Shown here: piece after piece, positions 14,439 to 14,627 of the stretch
Position numbering within the stretch: the stretch's first letter is position 1
Layout of the letters: each line of letters starts with the position of its first letter
NCBI GenBank assembly: GCA_020722645.1
Contig: DYKL01000048.1
Location: forward strand, 1-14,627
Reading direction: 5' to 3'
Origin: Acetofilamentum sp.
GTDB taxonomy: Bacteria; Bacteroidota; Bacteroidia; Bacteroidales; JAFGUD01
DNA length: 14,627 bases
Made by a program: the position numbers and the translations under genes
Notes under the pieces: generated by a model
What the model saw: the letters and a program-made list of their open reading frames with translations, nothing else
The model's database searches: none
Told to the model about the DNA's origin: nothing

Positions 14439-14578
14439 CTTAAATCCGCAAGTCTTTTCGTAAGTGGTTGCAGGTGAAAACACCTGCAACATGTAGTTTG
14501 CACCAGTCAGGTGCCTGTACTGTAAGTATCTCACCTGGCTGAATTGCAGATATATAAGTATAGACTTACGGATTTAAG
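14439..14578. repeat. Structured repeat element of about 140 bp with terminal inverted repeats
   Basis: The element is bounded by CTTAAATCCGCAAGT (14439-14453) and its near-perfect reverse complement ACTTACGGATTTAAG (14564-14578; 14 of 15). Inside are a perfect 10-bp hairpin with AAAA loop (14467-14490), a 10-bp stem with one G-U pair (14504-14513 with 14532-14541), which competes with a small GCACC/GGTGC hairpin (14500-14514), and a short TAAGT/ACTTA stem (14555-14568). CAGGTG/CACCTG is repeated throughout. It is distinctly GC-richer than its surroundings. It could be a non-autonomous mobile repeat, a REP-like element or a structured RNA. No protein-coding role is convincing. Confidence 0.65.
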
Positions 14579-14627
14579 CGGAACTTACTTTTAAAAAGCG
14601 TGGATTTACAGGGCTTTGCTGCTGATT

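Noticed and set aside
14415..14578. Open frame of about 53 codons on the minus strand through the structured repeat
   Set aside because: It spans both the repeat and the end of the inverted-repeat arm, has no good start except an internal ATG giving 25 residues, and resembles no protein I know. The base pairing of the region explains the sequence better.
14439..14578. Integron attC site
   Set aside because: The hairpins are suggestive, but the conserved RYYYAAC/GTTRRRY end boxes are absent and there is no integrase or cassette array.

Overview
This window looks like chromosome from a low-GC member of the Bacteroidota. Two proteins end in a type A sorting domain of the type IX secretion system (T9SS). 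Several genes are preceded by the Bacteroidota -7 promoter box TAnnTTTG, with no Shine-Dalgarno pattern. Signal peptides and lipoprotein signals are of the Bacteroidota kind. I see no tRNA, rRNA, CRISPR array, integrase or transposase.

Left part (1-850): one arm of an inverted repeat (1-83), a short dispersed repeat box (103-126), the last 45 codons of a membrane protein (130-267), a strong terminator hairpin (269-295), and a DUF1016/YhcG-type nuclease gene that has lost its middle (310-744). The next gene, a T9SS cargo (788-2674), has an intact signal peptide but no normal start codon in front of it. Taken together, this end looks eroded.

Middle (2683-9706): a minus-strand lipoprotein with propeller-like repeats; mqnA (chorismate dehydratase, futalosine route to menaquinone), with an 8-bp tandem repeat just past its end; and a plus-strand cytoplasmic TPR protein. 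Then comes a minus-strand pair: a secreted multidomain GH5-like glycoside hydrolase, split by one extra base in a T10 run, followed 3 nt later by a SAM methyltransferase.

Right part (9707-14285): an exported protein made almost wholly of TPR repeats, a terminator, then a tight three-gene operon: M16 zinc peptidase, RluB-type pseudouridine synthase, and S37/S28-like serine peptidase lipoprotein. The last 340 bp are non-coding. They hold the second arm of the inverted repeat (about 92% identical over 83 bp, 30 bp perfect) and a structured repeat element of about 140 bp that shares its first 24 bp with the left box.

No obvious new multi-gene system is visible. The strongest leads are the T10 frameshift in the hydrolase, the repeat structures at both ends, the in-frame gutted nuclease, and the start-less T9SS cargo gene.
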